Of a stretch of DNA of 64,000 nucleotides, positions 44,811-52,970 are shown piece by piece (within the stretch, counting starts at the first letter, position 1; each line of letters begins with the position of its first letter). Where the stretch lies: assembly GCF_030436345.1 (NCBI RefSeq), contig NZ_CP124038.1, positions 496,001-560,000 on the forward strand, read 5' to 3'. The notes beneath the pieces are model-generated. The model searched no databases. It had not been told where the DNA came from and was given only the letters and a program-made list of their open reading frames with translations. A program made the translations under genes and the position numbers. Source of the stretch: [Borrelia] tanukii (GTDB lineage Bacteria; Spirochaetota; Spirochaetia; Borreliales; Borreliaceae).

Positions 44811-46109
44811 TTATTTTCCCTCTTCAATAAATTTATTAATTTCAGTAACTATAAAATTGAATTTTGATAGCATTGATTTTTTGTTTTTTAGAAAATTAAA
44901 ACTTTTTAAATAGTTCCTGCTAAAAATAAGATCAGAAATTTCTGCAATATTATTTATGTCTATTGGCTTTATAGAATTTATATTAGTAACTTTTGTAGGG
45001 AGTTCCTTTTCATTTTCTTTTAGAATTAGTTGCAGGTTTTTTAAATTTTTTATTGTTTGTGGTTTACCCCCTATATTAATATATTTTGTTATATTTGTGT
45101 TTTTTTCAAGGATAAAATTAGCAATATTTGCTTGATTCCCCAGTGTAATTAACGTTAATTTATTAAGGTTCATTTTTGAATTTAAAAATTTTAAACTTTG
45201 GCTTGATTTTGCGAGTTCAATAATTTTTTGAATATCATTTTCATTAGATGCGATATCAGCTTTTTCATTAAAGATGTTAGCAGGTTCAATTAAATAGCTA
45301 ATGCTTTTGTTGATTGCATAGCTAAATATACTTTTATGGCTGTTTTTAATAAAATCGTAGCTTTTCATATGTTTATATTTTGGTGAATATAAATAAACAA
45401 TTTTGCCCTTTTTAACAAGCCTGCTGATTAAGGATTTGAACATTGAATCGTGAGAATAATAAGGAAGTATAAGTAAAATAGAATCATATAGTTTTTGGTT
45501 ATCGCTAATAAAGGCTTGTTTATACACATTATTTTGCTTTGGTAAATAATTCATTTCGTTTATGAAAAAAGGATTAAATTCGTATAAAAGAAATGGATTT
45601 TGTTTTTTTAGGCCCAATATTGAGCTTACAGGATACCAAATCGATAAGCTTAAATCATTTTTGTGATCTTTAATTCTTATGAATCCGATTTGATAGCCAT
45701 TGTTTTCATCTTTAGGATAATTTACAAAAAGCGCTAAGTATGAAAAAATGGTCGCAATAATAACAGTTAAAATAGAGGGCATTACAAGTATTGTTTTTAG
45801 CAAAATTGAAAAAAATATTCCTTTTGATTTTTTTACAGGTTTATTGTTACTACTGCTACGTCTTCTTCTATTTACTATTGTTTTTATGTTTTTAAAGAAG
45901 ATGATTATCATAAAGATTAAGAATATACTGCCAATATACAACATTAATGGTTTGATTTCTGTGAAATATAAAGTTATTACAAAAAATGTACCCGGTAATA
46001 TTATGAAGTAGTCTTCATAAGTAAATTCTTTTTTAAAATTAAATAAATTTACTATTAAAAATATGCTAAAACTAGTTAAGAAAATGAGTTCATAAATTTG
46101 CGTATCCAT
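44811..46109 (-). CDS. Membrane protein with degenerate alpha/beta-hydrolase-like domain
   Basis: Three or four N-terminal transmembrane segments (about residues 6-22, 33-52, 53-71 and 102-128) precede a soluble domain. That domain resembles the PAF-acetylhydrolase type of alpha/beta hydrolases in order: LSLSIWYPVSSI, ILLILPYYSHDSMFKSLISR in place of the usual FSHG stretch, and LTLITLGNQANIANFIL where the nucleophile elbow GHSxGG would be; the serine is absent. A hydrolase activity is therefore doubtful. The similarity is my reading and is distant. First gene of a minus-strand cluster with its own promoter (46132-46159). Confidence 0.7.
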   Translation of the reverse strand: MDTQIYELIFLTSFSIFLIVNLFNFKKEFTYEDYFIILPGTFFVITLYFTEIKPLMLYIGSIFLIFMIIIFFKNIKTIVNRRRRSSSNNKPVKKSKGIFFSILLKTILVMPSILTVIIATIFSYLALFVNYPKDENNGYQIGFIRIKDHKNDLSLSIWYPVSSILGLKKQNPFLLYEFNPFFINEMNYLPKQNNVYKQAFISDNQKLYDSILLILPYYSHDSMFKSLISRLVKKGKIVYLYSPKYKHMKSYDFIKNSHKSIFSYAINKSISYLIEPANIFNEKADIASNENDIQKIIELAKSSQSLKFLNSKMNLNKLTLITLGNQANIANFILEKNTNITKYINIGGKPQTIKNLKNLQLILKENEKELPTKVTNINSIKPIDINNIAEISDLIFSRNYLKSFNFLKNKKSMLSKFNFIVTEINKFIEEGK

Positions 46110-46131
46110 AAAAATAATTTTTCCTTAAATA

Positions 46132-46159
46132 ATTATAAGCATAAAAGTGCTTTTTCCAA
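46132..46159 (-). promoter_or_regulatory. Promoter of the minus-strand cluster 46109-42366
   Basis: On the minus strand a perfect -10 TATAAT (46137-46132) lies 16 bases after -35 TTGGAA (46159-46154). An AAGGA site and the ATG at 46109 follow. It would drive the hydrolase-like membrane protein, glucosaminidase and TIGR02757 genes. Confidence 0.55.
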
Positions 46160-46247
46160 AATAGGCTACAGAATTGCTTATTTAATAGCGTTAATTTAAC
46201 AATAATTTTAGATTTAAGGGGAGAGCTTTGATTAATAAAGTTTAGTT

Positions 46248-46276
46248 TTGTTTAATATAAAATGTTGTGCTAAAAT
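46248..46276 (+). promoter_or_regulatory. Promoter of the phnP-like gene
   Basis: TTGTTT (46248-46253) and TAAAAT (46271-46276) are exactly 17 bases apart, giving an expected start near 46283 and a leader of about 26 bases ending in AAAGGTAG before ATG 46309. Confidence 0.55.
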
Positions 46277-46308
46277 AAATTATGTTTACAGGCGAAAGGT
46301 AGTAACAT

Positions 46309-47070
46309 ATGGTCGGAACCTTTTTAGGAACTGGGGCTTCAAGTGGTGTTCCTATGTTAAATTGTAACTGTAGAGTCTGTGCTTCAAGTTTTAGCAAAAA
46401 TAAAAGATTGAGAAGTTCTTTTTTTCTTAGGCTATCTTCTGGCATCAAATTGTTGATTGATACAGGTCCTGATATTAGGCAACAACTCTTAAGAGAAAAT
46501 ATCGATAAGCTTGATTTAGTGCTGTACACCCATGAACATTATGATCATATTATGGGTTTTGATGATATTAAGTTTTATACACGAAATGCTCCTTTAAACA
46601 TTTATGCTAGAGATACTGCCATGGTTCACATAATGAATGCTTTTTCGCATAATTTTTCATCCAAACCTTCTGTAAGTGGAAAGGCAGATGTTATTCCTAA
46701 TGTGGTTAGAGATTTTGAGCCCATTTTTTTTAAAGGTTTAAAGATAATACCAATTCCCTTGATTCATGGAGAGATAGTTAGTTTGGGTTATAGGGTAGGC
46801 AATTTAGCGTATCTTACTGATGTTAAATTTATTCCCGAAGAGTCCTATGATTATTTGAAAAATTTAGATCTACTTATAATAGATGCTATGAGGATTAAAC
46901 CTCATCCTGCTCATCTAAATTTTTCAGAGGCTATTTGTGAGGTTAAAAAAATCAATCCCAAAATTTCTTACTTTACACATATTGCACACGATATAATGCA
47001 TGAAGAATTTGATTATTTAGAAAAAGACAATATCTATTTGGCTTATGATGGATTAAAGATTTATATTTGA
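46309..47070 (+). CDS. PhnP-like metallo-beta-lactamase fold phosphodiesterase
   Basis: A 253-residue MBL-fold hydrolase. LGTGASSGVPMLNCNCRVC carries three cysteines like those of the structural zinc site of PhnP; YTHEHYDHIMGFDD is the HxHxDH active-site motif; YLTDVKF and YFTHIAHDIMHE supply the remaining metal ligands. PhnP cleaves cyclic ribosyl phosphates in phosphonate breakdown, but no other phn gene is nearby, so the cellular substrate is open. ATG 46309 follows AAAGG. Confidence 0.85.
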   Translation: MVGTFLGTGASSGVPMLNCNCRVCASSFSKNKRLRSSFFLRLSSGIKLLIDTGPDIRQQLLRENIDKLDLVLYTHEHYDHIMGFDDIKFYTRNAPLNIYARDTAMVHIMNAFSHNFSSKPSVSGKADVIPNVVRDFEPIFFKGLKIIPIPLIHGEIVSLGYRVGNLAYLTDVKFIPEESYDYLKNLDLLIIDAMRIKPHPAHLNFSEAICEVKKINPKISYFTHIAHDIMHEEFDYLEKDNIYLAYDGLKIYI

Positions 47071-47090
47071 TTTAAGCTTAGAGAGGATTT

Positions 47091-47858
47091 ATGAAATTAA
47101 TTTCATGGAATGTAAATGGAATTAGAGCTGTTTTAAAAAAAGGTTTTCTTGAATTTGTAAAAGAATATGCTCCAGATATTTTATGTGTTCAAGAAACTAA
47201 AGCTTTAAGAGAACAGTTGCCAAAGGATTTAATTCTTGAAAATTATTATTCTTATTTTTCAAAGTCAAAGATTAAAGGTTATAGTGGCGTTTGTATTTAC
47301 TCCAAAGTTGAGCCTATTGCTGTAAATTTTCTTGGAAAAGAAATTTTTGACAATGAAGGCAGAGGTCTAATAGCCTACTACAATGACTTTGTATTGATTA
47401 ATAGCTATTTTCCTAATTCTCAGGCTTTAAGAAGAAGGCTTGTTTATAAACTTGATTTTTTATCTTATGTTGAGAATCTTATAGATTCTCTTGTAAATGA
47501 CGGAAAAAATGTAATAATTTGTGGTGATTTTAATATTGCTCATACCGAGATTGACCTTATAAATCCTGATTCTAATAGAGACTCTCCCGGATATTATATT
47601 GAAGAAACGATGTGGCTGGATAGTTTCTTGAACAAAGGATATGTAGATACATTTAGGATATTTAATAAGGAGCCTGGTTATTATACTTGGTGGAGCTATA
47701 GAACAGGAGCTAGGGAGAAAAATATGGGCTGGAGAATTGATTATTTTATTGTTAATGAATTTTTTAAGAGAAATGTTAAAAAATCTCTAATTTTAGACAA
47801 AGTAATAGGAAGTGATCATTGTCCTGTTTTTTTAGAGTTGGCTGATGTAGTTAGTTAA
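47091..47858 (+). CDS. xth: Exodeoxyribonuclease III (AP endonuclease)
   Basis: Base-excision repair nuclease that cuts at abasic sites. The 255-residue protein has the full EEP motif set: ISWNVNGIRAVLK, CVQETKA with the catalytic Glu, ICGDFNIAHTEIDL, WRIDYFIV and IGSDHCPVFLEL with the catalytic Asp-His. AGAGAGG precedes ATG 47091. It lies 20 bases after the phnP-like gene. Confidence 0.95.
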   Translation: MKLISWNVNGIRAVLKKGFLEFVKEYAPDILCVQETKALREQLPKDLILENYYSYFSKSKIKGYSGVCIYSKVEPIAVNFLGKEIFDNEGRGLIAYYNDFVLINSYFPNSQALRRRLVYKLDFLSYVENLIDSLVNDGKNVIICGDFNIAHTEIDLINPDSNRDSPGYYIEETMWLDSFLNKGYVDTFRIFNKEPGYYTWWSYRTGAREKNMGWRIDYFIVNEFFKRNVKKSLILDKVIGSDHCPVFLELADVVS

Positions 47859-47873
47859 AGGGAGGAAGCTAGA

Positions 47874-48650
47874 TTGAAAAAAAACATTGCAATTTTTTAT
47901 TTAATATTTATTGTTACTTTTAGTTTTGGCATTGATTTAAATGATTTTGATTTTTACCGTAGTCTTGAAAAGGAAGAATTGATATTTCTTATTAATTTGC
48001 TAAAAAGAGAGCAACTTACTTTGGCAAATAGTTGTGCTTTAGAGTATATTGAGTTAGCTTATAAGGCGTTAAAAGAAAAAAATATAAATTCATTATTAAA
48101 AAATGACAAAGAATTAGTAGTAGATAGCAATATTAAGCATTTAAGACAATCTAAGACTTACAATAATACAAGGCTTATTTTTAACGCTACAAAGGATTTA
48201 AATACTTTAGTTCATATTGGTAAGGATGGGCTTTTAAAGACTTTAGATGGAAGGAATGTAGGTGTTAAGAATAATAAATTTATTATTTTAGATTCTTTTT
48301 TAAATAACTATTTTTATGATGATGTATCAAATGAATATACTACTATTGAAATTTATAATAAAAGCATTTTAAAGCCCAATTTAAATAAATTTCTTTTAGA
48401 TAATCGATCAAATCCTTTTGTTTATCTTGAAGATTTTAATAAAAACGTTTACTTAAATGATATTCCAAAATTAAGCAAAGAAGAGTTGTTGTTTTTGTTT
48501 TACGAACTATTTCCAGTTTCTAAGCTAAGGAGTTTAAAAGATTGGAATGATTTTGGATTTTCATCTATTTTAAAAGCATTAAATAAAATTTATTCTGAAA
48601 AAATAAATTCAAGAAGAGGGAGTAGTGCAAATGAATTATCAAAAAATTAA
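47874..48650 (+). CDS. Hypothetical exported protein, 258 aa
   Basis: I do not recognise a family. The start is TTG 47874 behind a strong GGGAGG (47860-47865). A signal peptide (MKKNIAIFYLIFIVTFSFG) is followed by acidic and basic helices rich in Leu, Asn and Lys. Two similar segments occur: EELIFLINLLKREQL near the N-terminus and KEELLFLFYELFPVSKLRSL near the C-terminus. It starts 15 bases after xth and overlaps the M16 peptidase gene by 20 bases, suggesting joint expression and an extracytoplasmic role. Confidence 0.75.
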   Translation: MKKNIAIFYLIFIVTFSFGIDLNDFDFYRSLEKEELIFLINLLKREQLTLANSCALEYIELAYKALKEKNINSLLKNDKELVVDSNIKHLRQSKTYNNTRLIFNATKDLNTLVHIGKDGLLKTLDGRNVGVKNNKFIILDSFLNNYFYDDVSNEYTTIEIYNKSILKPNLNKFLLDNRSNPFVYLEDFNKNVYLNDIPKLSKEELLFLFYELFPVSKLRSLKDWNDFGFSSILKALNKIYSEKINSRRGSSANELSKN

Positions 48651-51432
48651 AAATTATTGTAAATTTACAAGTATTTTACTATTTTTTTTGTTTTCCTGTG
48701 TTTCTAATGAGTTAAAGTTAGATAAAAGTTTGGTAAGGGGAAAGCTTGTTAATGGACTGAGGTATTATATTTATAAAAATCAAACCCCAAAGAATGCTGT
48801 TAATATGGGAATTGTTTTTAATGTAGGTTCTCTTAATGAAGAAGATAATGAAAGGGGCATAGCTCATTATCTTGAACATATGGCTTTTAATGGTACAAAA
48901 GATTATCCAGGGAATTCTATTGTTGATGTTCTTAAAAAATTTGGAATGCAATTTGGTGCTGATATTAATGCGGCTACTAGTTTTGATTTCACTTATTATA
49001 GGCTTGATTTGTCAGACGGTAATAATAAAGATGAAATTGATGAATCTATGAATATTTTGAGGAACTGGGCTTCTCAAATCAGTTTCATGAAAGAAGAAAT
49101 AGATCTTGAGCGCAATATTATTATTGAGGAAAAAAAGCTTGGTGAAACTTATCCTAGAAGGATTTATGAAAAAATGTATAAGTTTTTGACAAGTGGAAGT
49201 ATTTATGAATTAAGAGACCCTATTGGACTTGAAGAGCAGATTTTGTCGTTTCAGCCAGAAGATTTCAAAAAATTTTATAGAAAGTGGTATAGGCCAGAAC
49301 TTGCAAGTGTTATTGTGGTAGGAGATATTGATCCTATAGAAATTGAAGAGAAAATAAAAAAACAATTTATTTCTTGGGAAAATCCAACTGATAAAATTAA
49401 AAAGGTAAAAGTAAATTTAGATGTAAAGCTTAAAGATAAGTTTTTACTTTTAGAAGATTTAGAAGTAGGGGAACCCGGTTTGATGTTCTTTAGAAAGGAT
49501 ATTGTTAACCTTGTTCGAACTAAAGATGACGTTTTAAATGACCTTAAAAGGTCTTTATTGGCGGCTCTTTTTGAAAACAGATTTTCTGAATTAAAGACCG
49601 CTGGTGTAAAGCATTTTAAAAATGTTTCAAATAAAGATTTTTTTTCATTTAAATCAGACAACAATATTATTGTTGCAAGATCGATTTCCTTAAACTTTAA
49701 TCCAGATTATTTGAACGAAGGAATAGAAGATTTTTTTTATGAGCTTGAGAGAATAAGAAAATTTGGATTTACCCAGGGTGAGTTTGAAAAAATTAAATCT
49801 CAATTTTTCAAATCTTTGGAATTAAGAAAAAAGAATATAAATAAAACAAATTCATGGACCATTTTTCAAGATTTAATAGATATTGCTATTGATGGTTCTA
49901 ATAAATTCGATATGAGTGAATATTGTGATCTTTCTGTTCAATATTTAGAAAAAATTGATTTAAAGACAATAAATAATCTTGTAGGAAAAGAGTTTGATGT
50001 GGAAAATTGTGCAATTTTTTATTCTTACTATGGGAAAGTACATCCTACTTTGGCTTTTGAAGATATTGATAATCTCCAAAAGATAGCTTTAAAAAGAGAA
50101 TTTAAGTCTTATGAAAATTCTTCAATTGAAGGGAAATTCTTTAATAAGTCTTTAGATAGTAAAGATATTATTAAAGAAAATAAGTTTGAAAATGAAATTT
50201 CATCATTTATTCTTGAAAATGGGGTTGAAGTTTATTTTAAATATAATGATCAAAAAAAAGGTGTAATTGATTTTAGTGCAACTTCTTGGGGCGGTTTACT
50301 CAATGAGGATTCAAGGCTTATTCCTGTGCTATCTTTTGCGCCTAGGGTAGTATCTGGTTCCGGATATGGTGATTATTCTGCATTACAGATTGAAAAATAT
50401 TTATCAAATAAAGCTGTTTCTTTGAGTGTTGCTGTTGGGGCTCAAGAATCATATATTGCTGGAAGTTCAGATAAAAAAGATCTTGAAACTCTTTTTGAGC
50501 TTATATATTTTACTTTTAAAGAACCCAAAATAGATGATGTTTTTTTGCAAAATGCTATTAATAATATAAAAGCGTTAATAAAAAGCAATGAGAATAGTTC
50601 TAATTATCATTTTAAAAAAGCTATTAGTAAATTTTTAAACAATAATGATCCTAGATTTAGAGATGTAAAAGATAGTGATTTGCAATATTTTACAAAAGAA
50701 AATATTTTATCTTTTTATAAGAAAAGGTTTACTTATGCAAATAATTTTAAGTTTGTCTTTGTTGGAGACTCAGATATTCAAACAATAAAAGCTTATTCTA
50801 AGAAATATTTGGGTAATCTTGACTTTAAAAAAATAAGCGAATACAAAGATTTAGATTATTCTTACAGTAAAAATTTTAATAAAATAATTGTAAGAAAGGG
50901 AAAAAATTCAACTAGCTTTGCGTATGTAGTTTATCCTTTTAAATTTAATTATTTAGCAGAGACCTCATTAAATTTAAATGCTTTAGCGGATCTTTTAACG
51001 GATGGCCTTATAAAAAATATTAGAGAAAAAATGTCTAGTGTTTATGCAATTCAGGCTTCTTTTGATTCCAATTTAAGGAAAAATGCAGATTCTGATGGCA
51101 TTTTGTCTATATTTTTTACTACTGAGCCTAAGGAGCTGGATAATGTTTTAAATTCTATTAATAGCTATATGAGCGAAAGGCAAAAAATAGATTTTAATGA
51201 TAAAGATTTTTCTTATGTTAAGAAAAATTATATTAAAAATACAAAAATAAATTCAGAGAAGAATAGTTATTGGATTTCAAATATATTGGCATCATTATCC
51301 TGGTATGAAGTATTCAAAAATAATTTTGGCGTTAAGTTTGTAGAGACAAATTTAAGCAAAGATTTGATAAATGAATTTTTTAAGAAAATTAATCTTGACG
51401 AAAGAGCAGAAATATTATTAATACCGGAATAG
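48631..51432 (+). CDS. M16-family zinc peptidase, putative lipoprotein
   Basis: An inverzincin-type metallopeptidase of 933 residues with two M16 halves. The zinc site HYLEHMAF (HxxEH) lies near residue 80, with the downstream glutamate region EEKKLGETYPRR; EEKM-type and C-terminal M16_C repeats follow. The signal sequence ends LLFFLFSCVSNE, so Cys23 or so is probably lipidated, placing it in the periplasm or envelope. ATG 48631 is preferred over GTG 48625 because AGAGGGAG (48615-48622) is 8 bases before it. It ends before a strong hairpin terminator. Confidence 0.9.
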   Translation: MNYQKIKNYCKFTSILLFFLFSCVSNELKLDKSLVRGKLVNGLRYYIYKNQTPKNAVNMGIVFNVGSLNEEDNERGIAHYLEHMAFNGTKDYPGNSIVDVLKKFGMQFGADINAATSFDFTYYRLDLSDGNNKDEIDESMNILRNWASQISFMKEEIDLERNIIIEEKKLGETYPRRIYEKMYKFLTSGSIYELRDPIGLEEQILSFQPEDFKKFYRKWYRPELASVIVVGDIDPIEIEEKIKKQFISWENPTDKIKKVKVNLDVKLKDKFLLLEDLEVGEPGLMFFRKDIVNLVRTKDDVLNDLKRSLLAALFENRFSELKTAGVKHFKNVSNKDFFSFKSDNNIIVARSISLNFNPDYLNEGIEDFFYELERIRKFGFTQGEFEKIKSQFFKSLELRKKNINKTNSWTIFQDLIDIAIDGSNKFDMSEYCDLSVQYLEKIDLKTINNLVGKEFDVENCAIFYSYYGKVHPTLAFEDIDNLQKIALKREFKSYENSSIEGKFFNKSLDSKDIIKENKFENEISSFILENGVEVYFKYNDQKKGVIDFSATSWGGLLNEDSRLIPVLSFAPRVVSGSGYGDYSALQIEKYLSNKAVSLSVAVGAQESYIAGSSDKKDLETLFELIYFTFKEPKIDDVFLQNAINNIKALIKSNENSSNYHFKKAISKFLNNNDPRFRDVKDSDLQYFTKENILSFYKKRFTYANNFKFVFVGDSDIQTIKAYSKKYLGNLDFKKISEYKDLDYSYSKNFNKIIVRKGKNSTSFAYVVYPFKFNYLAETSLNLNALADLLTDGLIKNIREKMSSVYAIQASFDSNLRKNADSDGILSIFFTTEPKELDNVLNSINSYMSERQKIDFNDKDFSYVKKNYIKNTKINSEKNSYWISNILASLSWYEVFKNNFGVKFVETNLSKDLINEFFKKINLDERAEILLIPE

Positions 51433-51455
51433 CTTATTCTATTTGAAACAAAACC

Positions 51456-51502
51456 CTTGCTTTCTAAGTTTATTAGAAAGCAAGTTAAATGCGATTTTTT
51501 TT
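51456..51502. terminator. Bidirectional intrinsic terminator
   Basis: CTTGCTTTCTAA (51456-51467) and TTAGAAAGCAAG (51473-51484) form a perfect 12-bp stem with a 5-base loop. On the plus strand an 8-base T-run lies nine bases further on (to 51502). On the minus strand the stem is followed by GGGTTTTGTTT. It sits between the M16 gene (+) and the tRNA genes (-), so it can end both. Confidence 0.75.
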
Positions 51503-51509
51503 AACGAGA

Positions 51510-51581
51510 CATCCTCTAGGGGAATCGAACCCCTCTTGCCAGGATGAAAACCTGGAGTCCTGACCGATAGACGAAGAGGAC
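51510..51581 (-). tRNA. tRNA-Glu (anticodon TTC)
   Basis: A 72-base cloverleaf on the minus strand: acceptor GTCCTCT pairs with AGAGGAT, anticodon stem CCAGG/CCTGG encloses loop TTTTCAT, and the T arm contains GGTTCGATTCC. CCA is not encoded. It lies 5 bases after tRNA-Lys(TTT), so both are probably processed from one transcript. Confidence 0.95.
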
Positions 51582-51586
51582 AAAAG

Positions 51587-51659
51587 TGAGCTCAGTAGGA
51601 CTCGAACCTACGACAAACGCCTTAAAAGGGCGCTGCTCTACCACCTGAGCTATGAGCCC
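51587..51659 (-). tRNA. tRNA-Lys (anticodon TTT)
   Basis: A 73-base cloverleaf: acceptor GGGCTCA pairs with TGAGCTC, the anticodon stem GCGCC/GGCGT holds loop CTTTTAA, and the T loop is GTTCGAG. Discriminator A; CCA is not encoded. It is the first of the two tRNAs read from the promoter at 51688-51716. Confidence 0.95.
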
Positions 51660-51687
51660 AAAAGTCATTTTATGACCATCAAAAGTA

Positions 51688-51716
51688 ATGATATATTTAA
51701 TTTCCAATAATGTCAA
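51688..51716 (-). promoter_or_regulatory. Promoter of tRNA-Lys(TTT)-tRNA-Glu
   Basis: On the minus strand consensus -35 TTGACA (51716-51711) and -10 TATCAT (51693-51688) are 17 bases apart. The expected start is near 51681, about 20 bases before the tRNA-Lys 5' end. Confidence 0.7.
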
Positions 51717-51767
51717 GTTAAATTGGCATAAAATTAGCAATTTATACCAAAAAGATACTTAACAATT

Positions 51768-51840
51768 TGAGCTGCACAGGACTTGAACCTGTAACCAACG
51801 GATTAAGAGTCCGATGCTCTACCACTTGAGCTAGCAGCCC
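51768..51840 (-). tRNA. tRNA-Lys (anticodon CTT)
   Basis: A 73-base cloverleaf: acceptor GGGCTGC pairs with GCAGCTC, the anticodon stem TCGGA/TCCGT holds loop CTCTTAA, and the T loop is GTTCAAG. Discriminator A; CCA is not encoded. It is a second lysine acceptor next to tRNA-Lys(TTT) but with its own promoter. Confidence 0.95.
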
Positions 51841-51863
51841 GATTTATTAATTTGCTAACAATA

Positions 51864-51892
51864 AGAATAAGTTTTTATAAATTGAATGTCAA
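51864..51892 (-). promoter_or_regulatory. Promoter of tRNA-Lys(CTT)
   Basis: On the minus strand consensus -35 TTGACA (51892-51887) and -10 TATTCT (51869-51864) are 17 bases apart, with the start expected near 51857, 17 bases before the tRNA. The -35 box overlaps the stop codon of the upstream TPR gene. Confidence 0.7.
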
Positions 51893-52533
51893 GGCGTATT
51901 GCTGCTTTTTTTTAATTCTTCTAGTAAATTTTTTGCTTCTAGATTATTAGGATAGATTGTAAGAAGTTTAATTAGTGCCTCTTTTGCTAATATTTTATTT
52001 TTTGCATTTATTCTTGATCTTGCTAATTTTATTAATAGGTTTTGGTTATTAGGAGCAAATCGTAATGCATTTTCGTATGCAAAATCTGCTTCATTATATC
52101 TTTTTAGTTCATAGAAAGAATCTGCAATCAAATTATAAACTTTTATTATTCTTGCTCCTTTAGAATCAAGACTAATATATTCTTGAAAATATTTTAATGC
52201 ATTTTCATAATTTTTTTGGAAAAAATAAGCTTCTCCTAGTGCTTGAATGATTCTTATGTCATATTTTTTAATACCAAGGCCTATAATAGCCTCTTTTTCG
52301 GCTCTTTTGTATTCTCCTATAGCTATTAAACTCCATATCAATATTGTCCTAGCATCTAAGTTACTAGGATTTAACCGAATTTCTTCTAATGTGTTTAAAA
52401 TAGCTTCTTTAAATTTTCCTTCTTTATAAAGAAGGAAAGAGTCTTCTTTATCTTTAAGTTGTGATTGTCCGAATAATAATCTTGAATTGGATAGCAGAAT
52501 TAAAGTTATTTGTAATAGAAAAAAAAATCTCAT
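51889..52533 (-). CDS. Exported tetratricopeptide-repeat protein
   Basis: The 214-residue protein begins with a signal peptide (MRFFFLLQITLILLSNSRLLFG). The rest is TPR repeats, visible as periodic A/G/Y-rich helices: LLYKEGKFKEAILNTLEEIR, IIQALGEAYFFQKNYENALK, NLIADSFYELKRYNEADFAY and the final KALIKLLTIYPNN-like unit. TPRs mediate protein-protein contacts; the partner is unknown. Its start overlaps the bactofilin stop by 4 bases (ATGA), so the two are coupled. Confidence 0.85.
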   Translation of the reverse strand: MRFFFLLQITLILLSNSRLLFGQSQLKDKEDSFLLYKEGKFKEAILNTLEEIRLNPSNLDARTILIWSLIAIGEYKRAEKEAIIGLGIKKYDIRIIQALGEAYFFQKNYENALKYFQEYISLDSKGARIIKVYNLIADSFYELKRYNEADFAYENALRFAPNNQNLLIKLARSRINAKNKILAKEALIKLLTIYPNNLEAKNLLEELKKSSNTP

Positions 52534-52886
52534 TCTTCAAAATCCTCCATTTCGCAATTCCCTTTAAATATTGCTCCAGAATCAATAAAAAGTTCTTTGG
52601 TTTTAATGTTTCCTATTAATTTTCCAGTTTTGTAGATTTTAATTGTTTCTAACGCCTCAATATTTCCTTTTATTTTGCCATGATTTAGTAAATGTTGGCA
52701 TTTTATTTCTGCTTCAACATTAGCTTTTTCTCTTAGATAGATTGAGTTTGATGAGTTTATAAAGCCCTTAAGCTTTCCTTCTATTATTATTGGCTTATTA
52801 CTTTCAATATATCCTTCAAATTCAAAATTTTTTTTTATTACATTTTGAGTGCTACTTTCTTCGAATTCTAAGCTATCTATGCTCAT
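52530..52886 (-). CDS. Bactofilin family cytoskeletal protein
   Basis: Bactofilins polymerise through a right-handed beta-helix and scaffold cell-shape or wall enzymes. The 118-residue product has the short hydrophilic N-terminus (MSIDSLEFEESSTQ) and the repeated beta-helix pattern FEFEGYIESNKPIIIEGKLK, then CQHLLNHGKIKGNIEALETI and IYKTGKLIGNIKTKELFID. The ATG at 52886 is chosen because AGAGG (52896-52892) precedes it; an upstream in-frame start at 52928 would lie within a perfect hairpin. Confidence 0.88.
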   Translation of the reverse strand: MSIDSLEFEESSTQNVIKKNFEFEGYIESNKPIIIEGKLKGFINSSNSIYLREKANVEAEIKCQHLLNHGKIKGNIEALETIKIYKTGKLIGNIKTKELFIDSGAIFKGNCEMEDFEE

Positions 52887-52896
52887 TAAAACCTCT

Positions 52897-52932
52897 AAAA
52901 ATGAATGCTTATATGTTAAAGCATTCATTTTT
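52897..52932 (-). promoter_or_regulatory. Perfect 14-bp hairpin abutting the bactofilin ribosome-binding site
   Basis: AAAAATGAATGCTT (52897-52910) and AAGCATTCATTTTT (52919-52932) are perfectly complementary over 14 bases around an 8-base loop. On the minus strand the last arm ends in TTTTT and is immediately followed by the AGAGG ribosome-binding site. It may end the Bax-inhibitor transcript, control bactofilin translation, or both. Confidence 0.65.
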
Positions 52933-52970
52933 GATTGAATTTTTTATAAAAATGGTTTTTTTATTATTAT

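Noticed and set aside
51516-51740. 74-codon minus-strand frame at the tRNA cluster
   Set aside because: It runs through tRNA-Glu and tRNA-Lys(TTT) in full; the cloverleafs explain the sequence.
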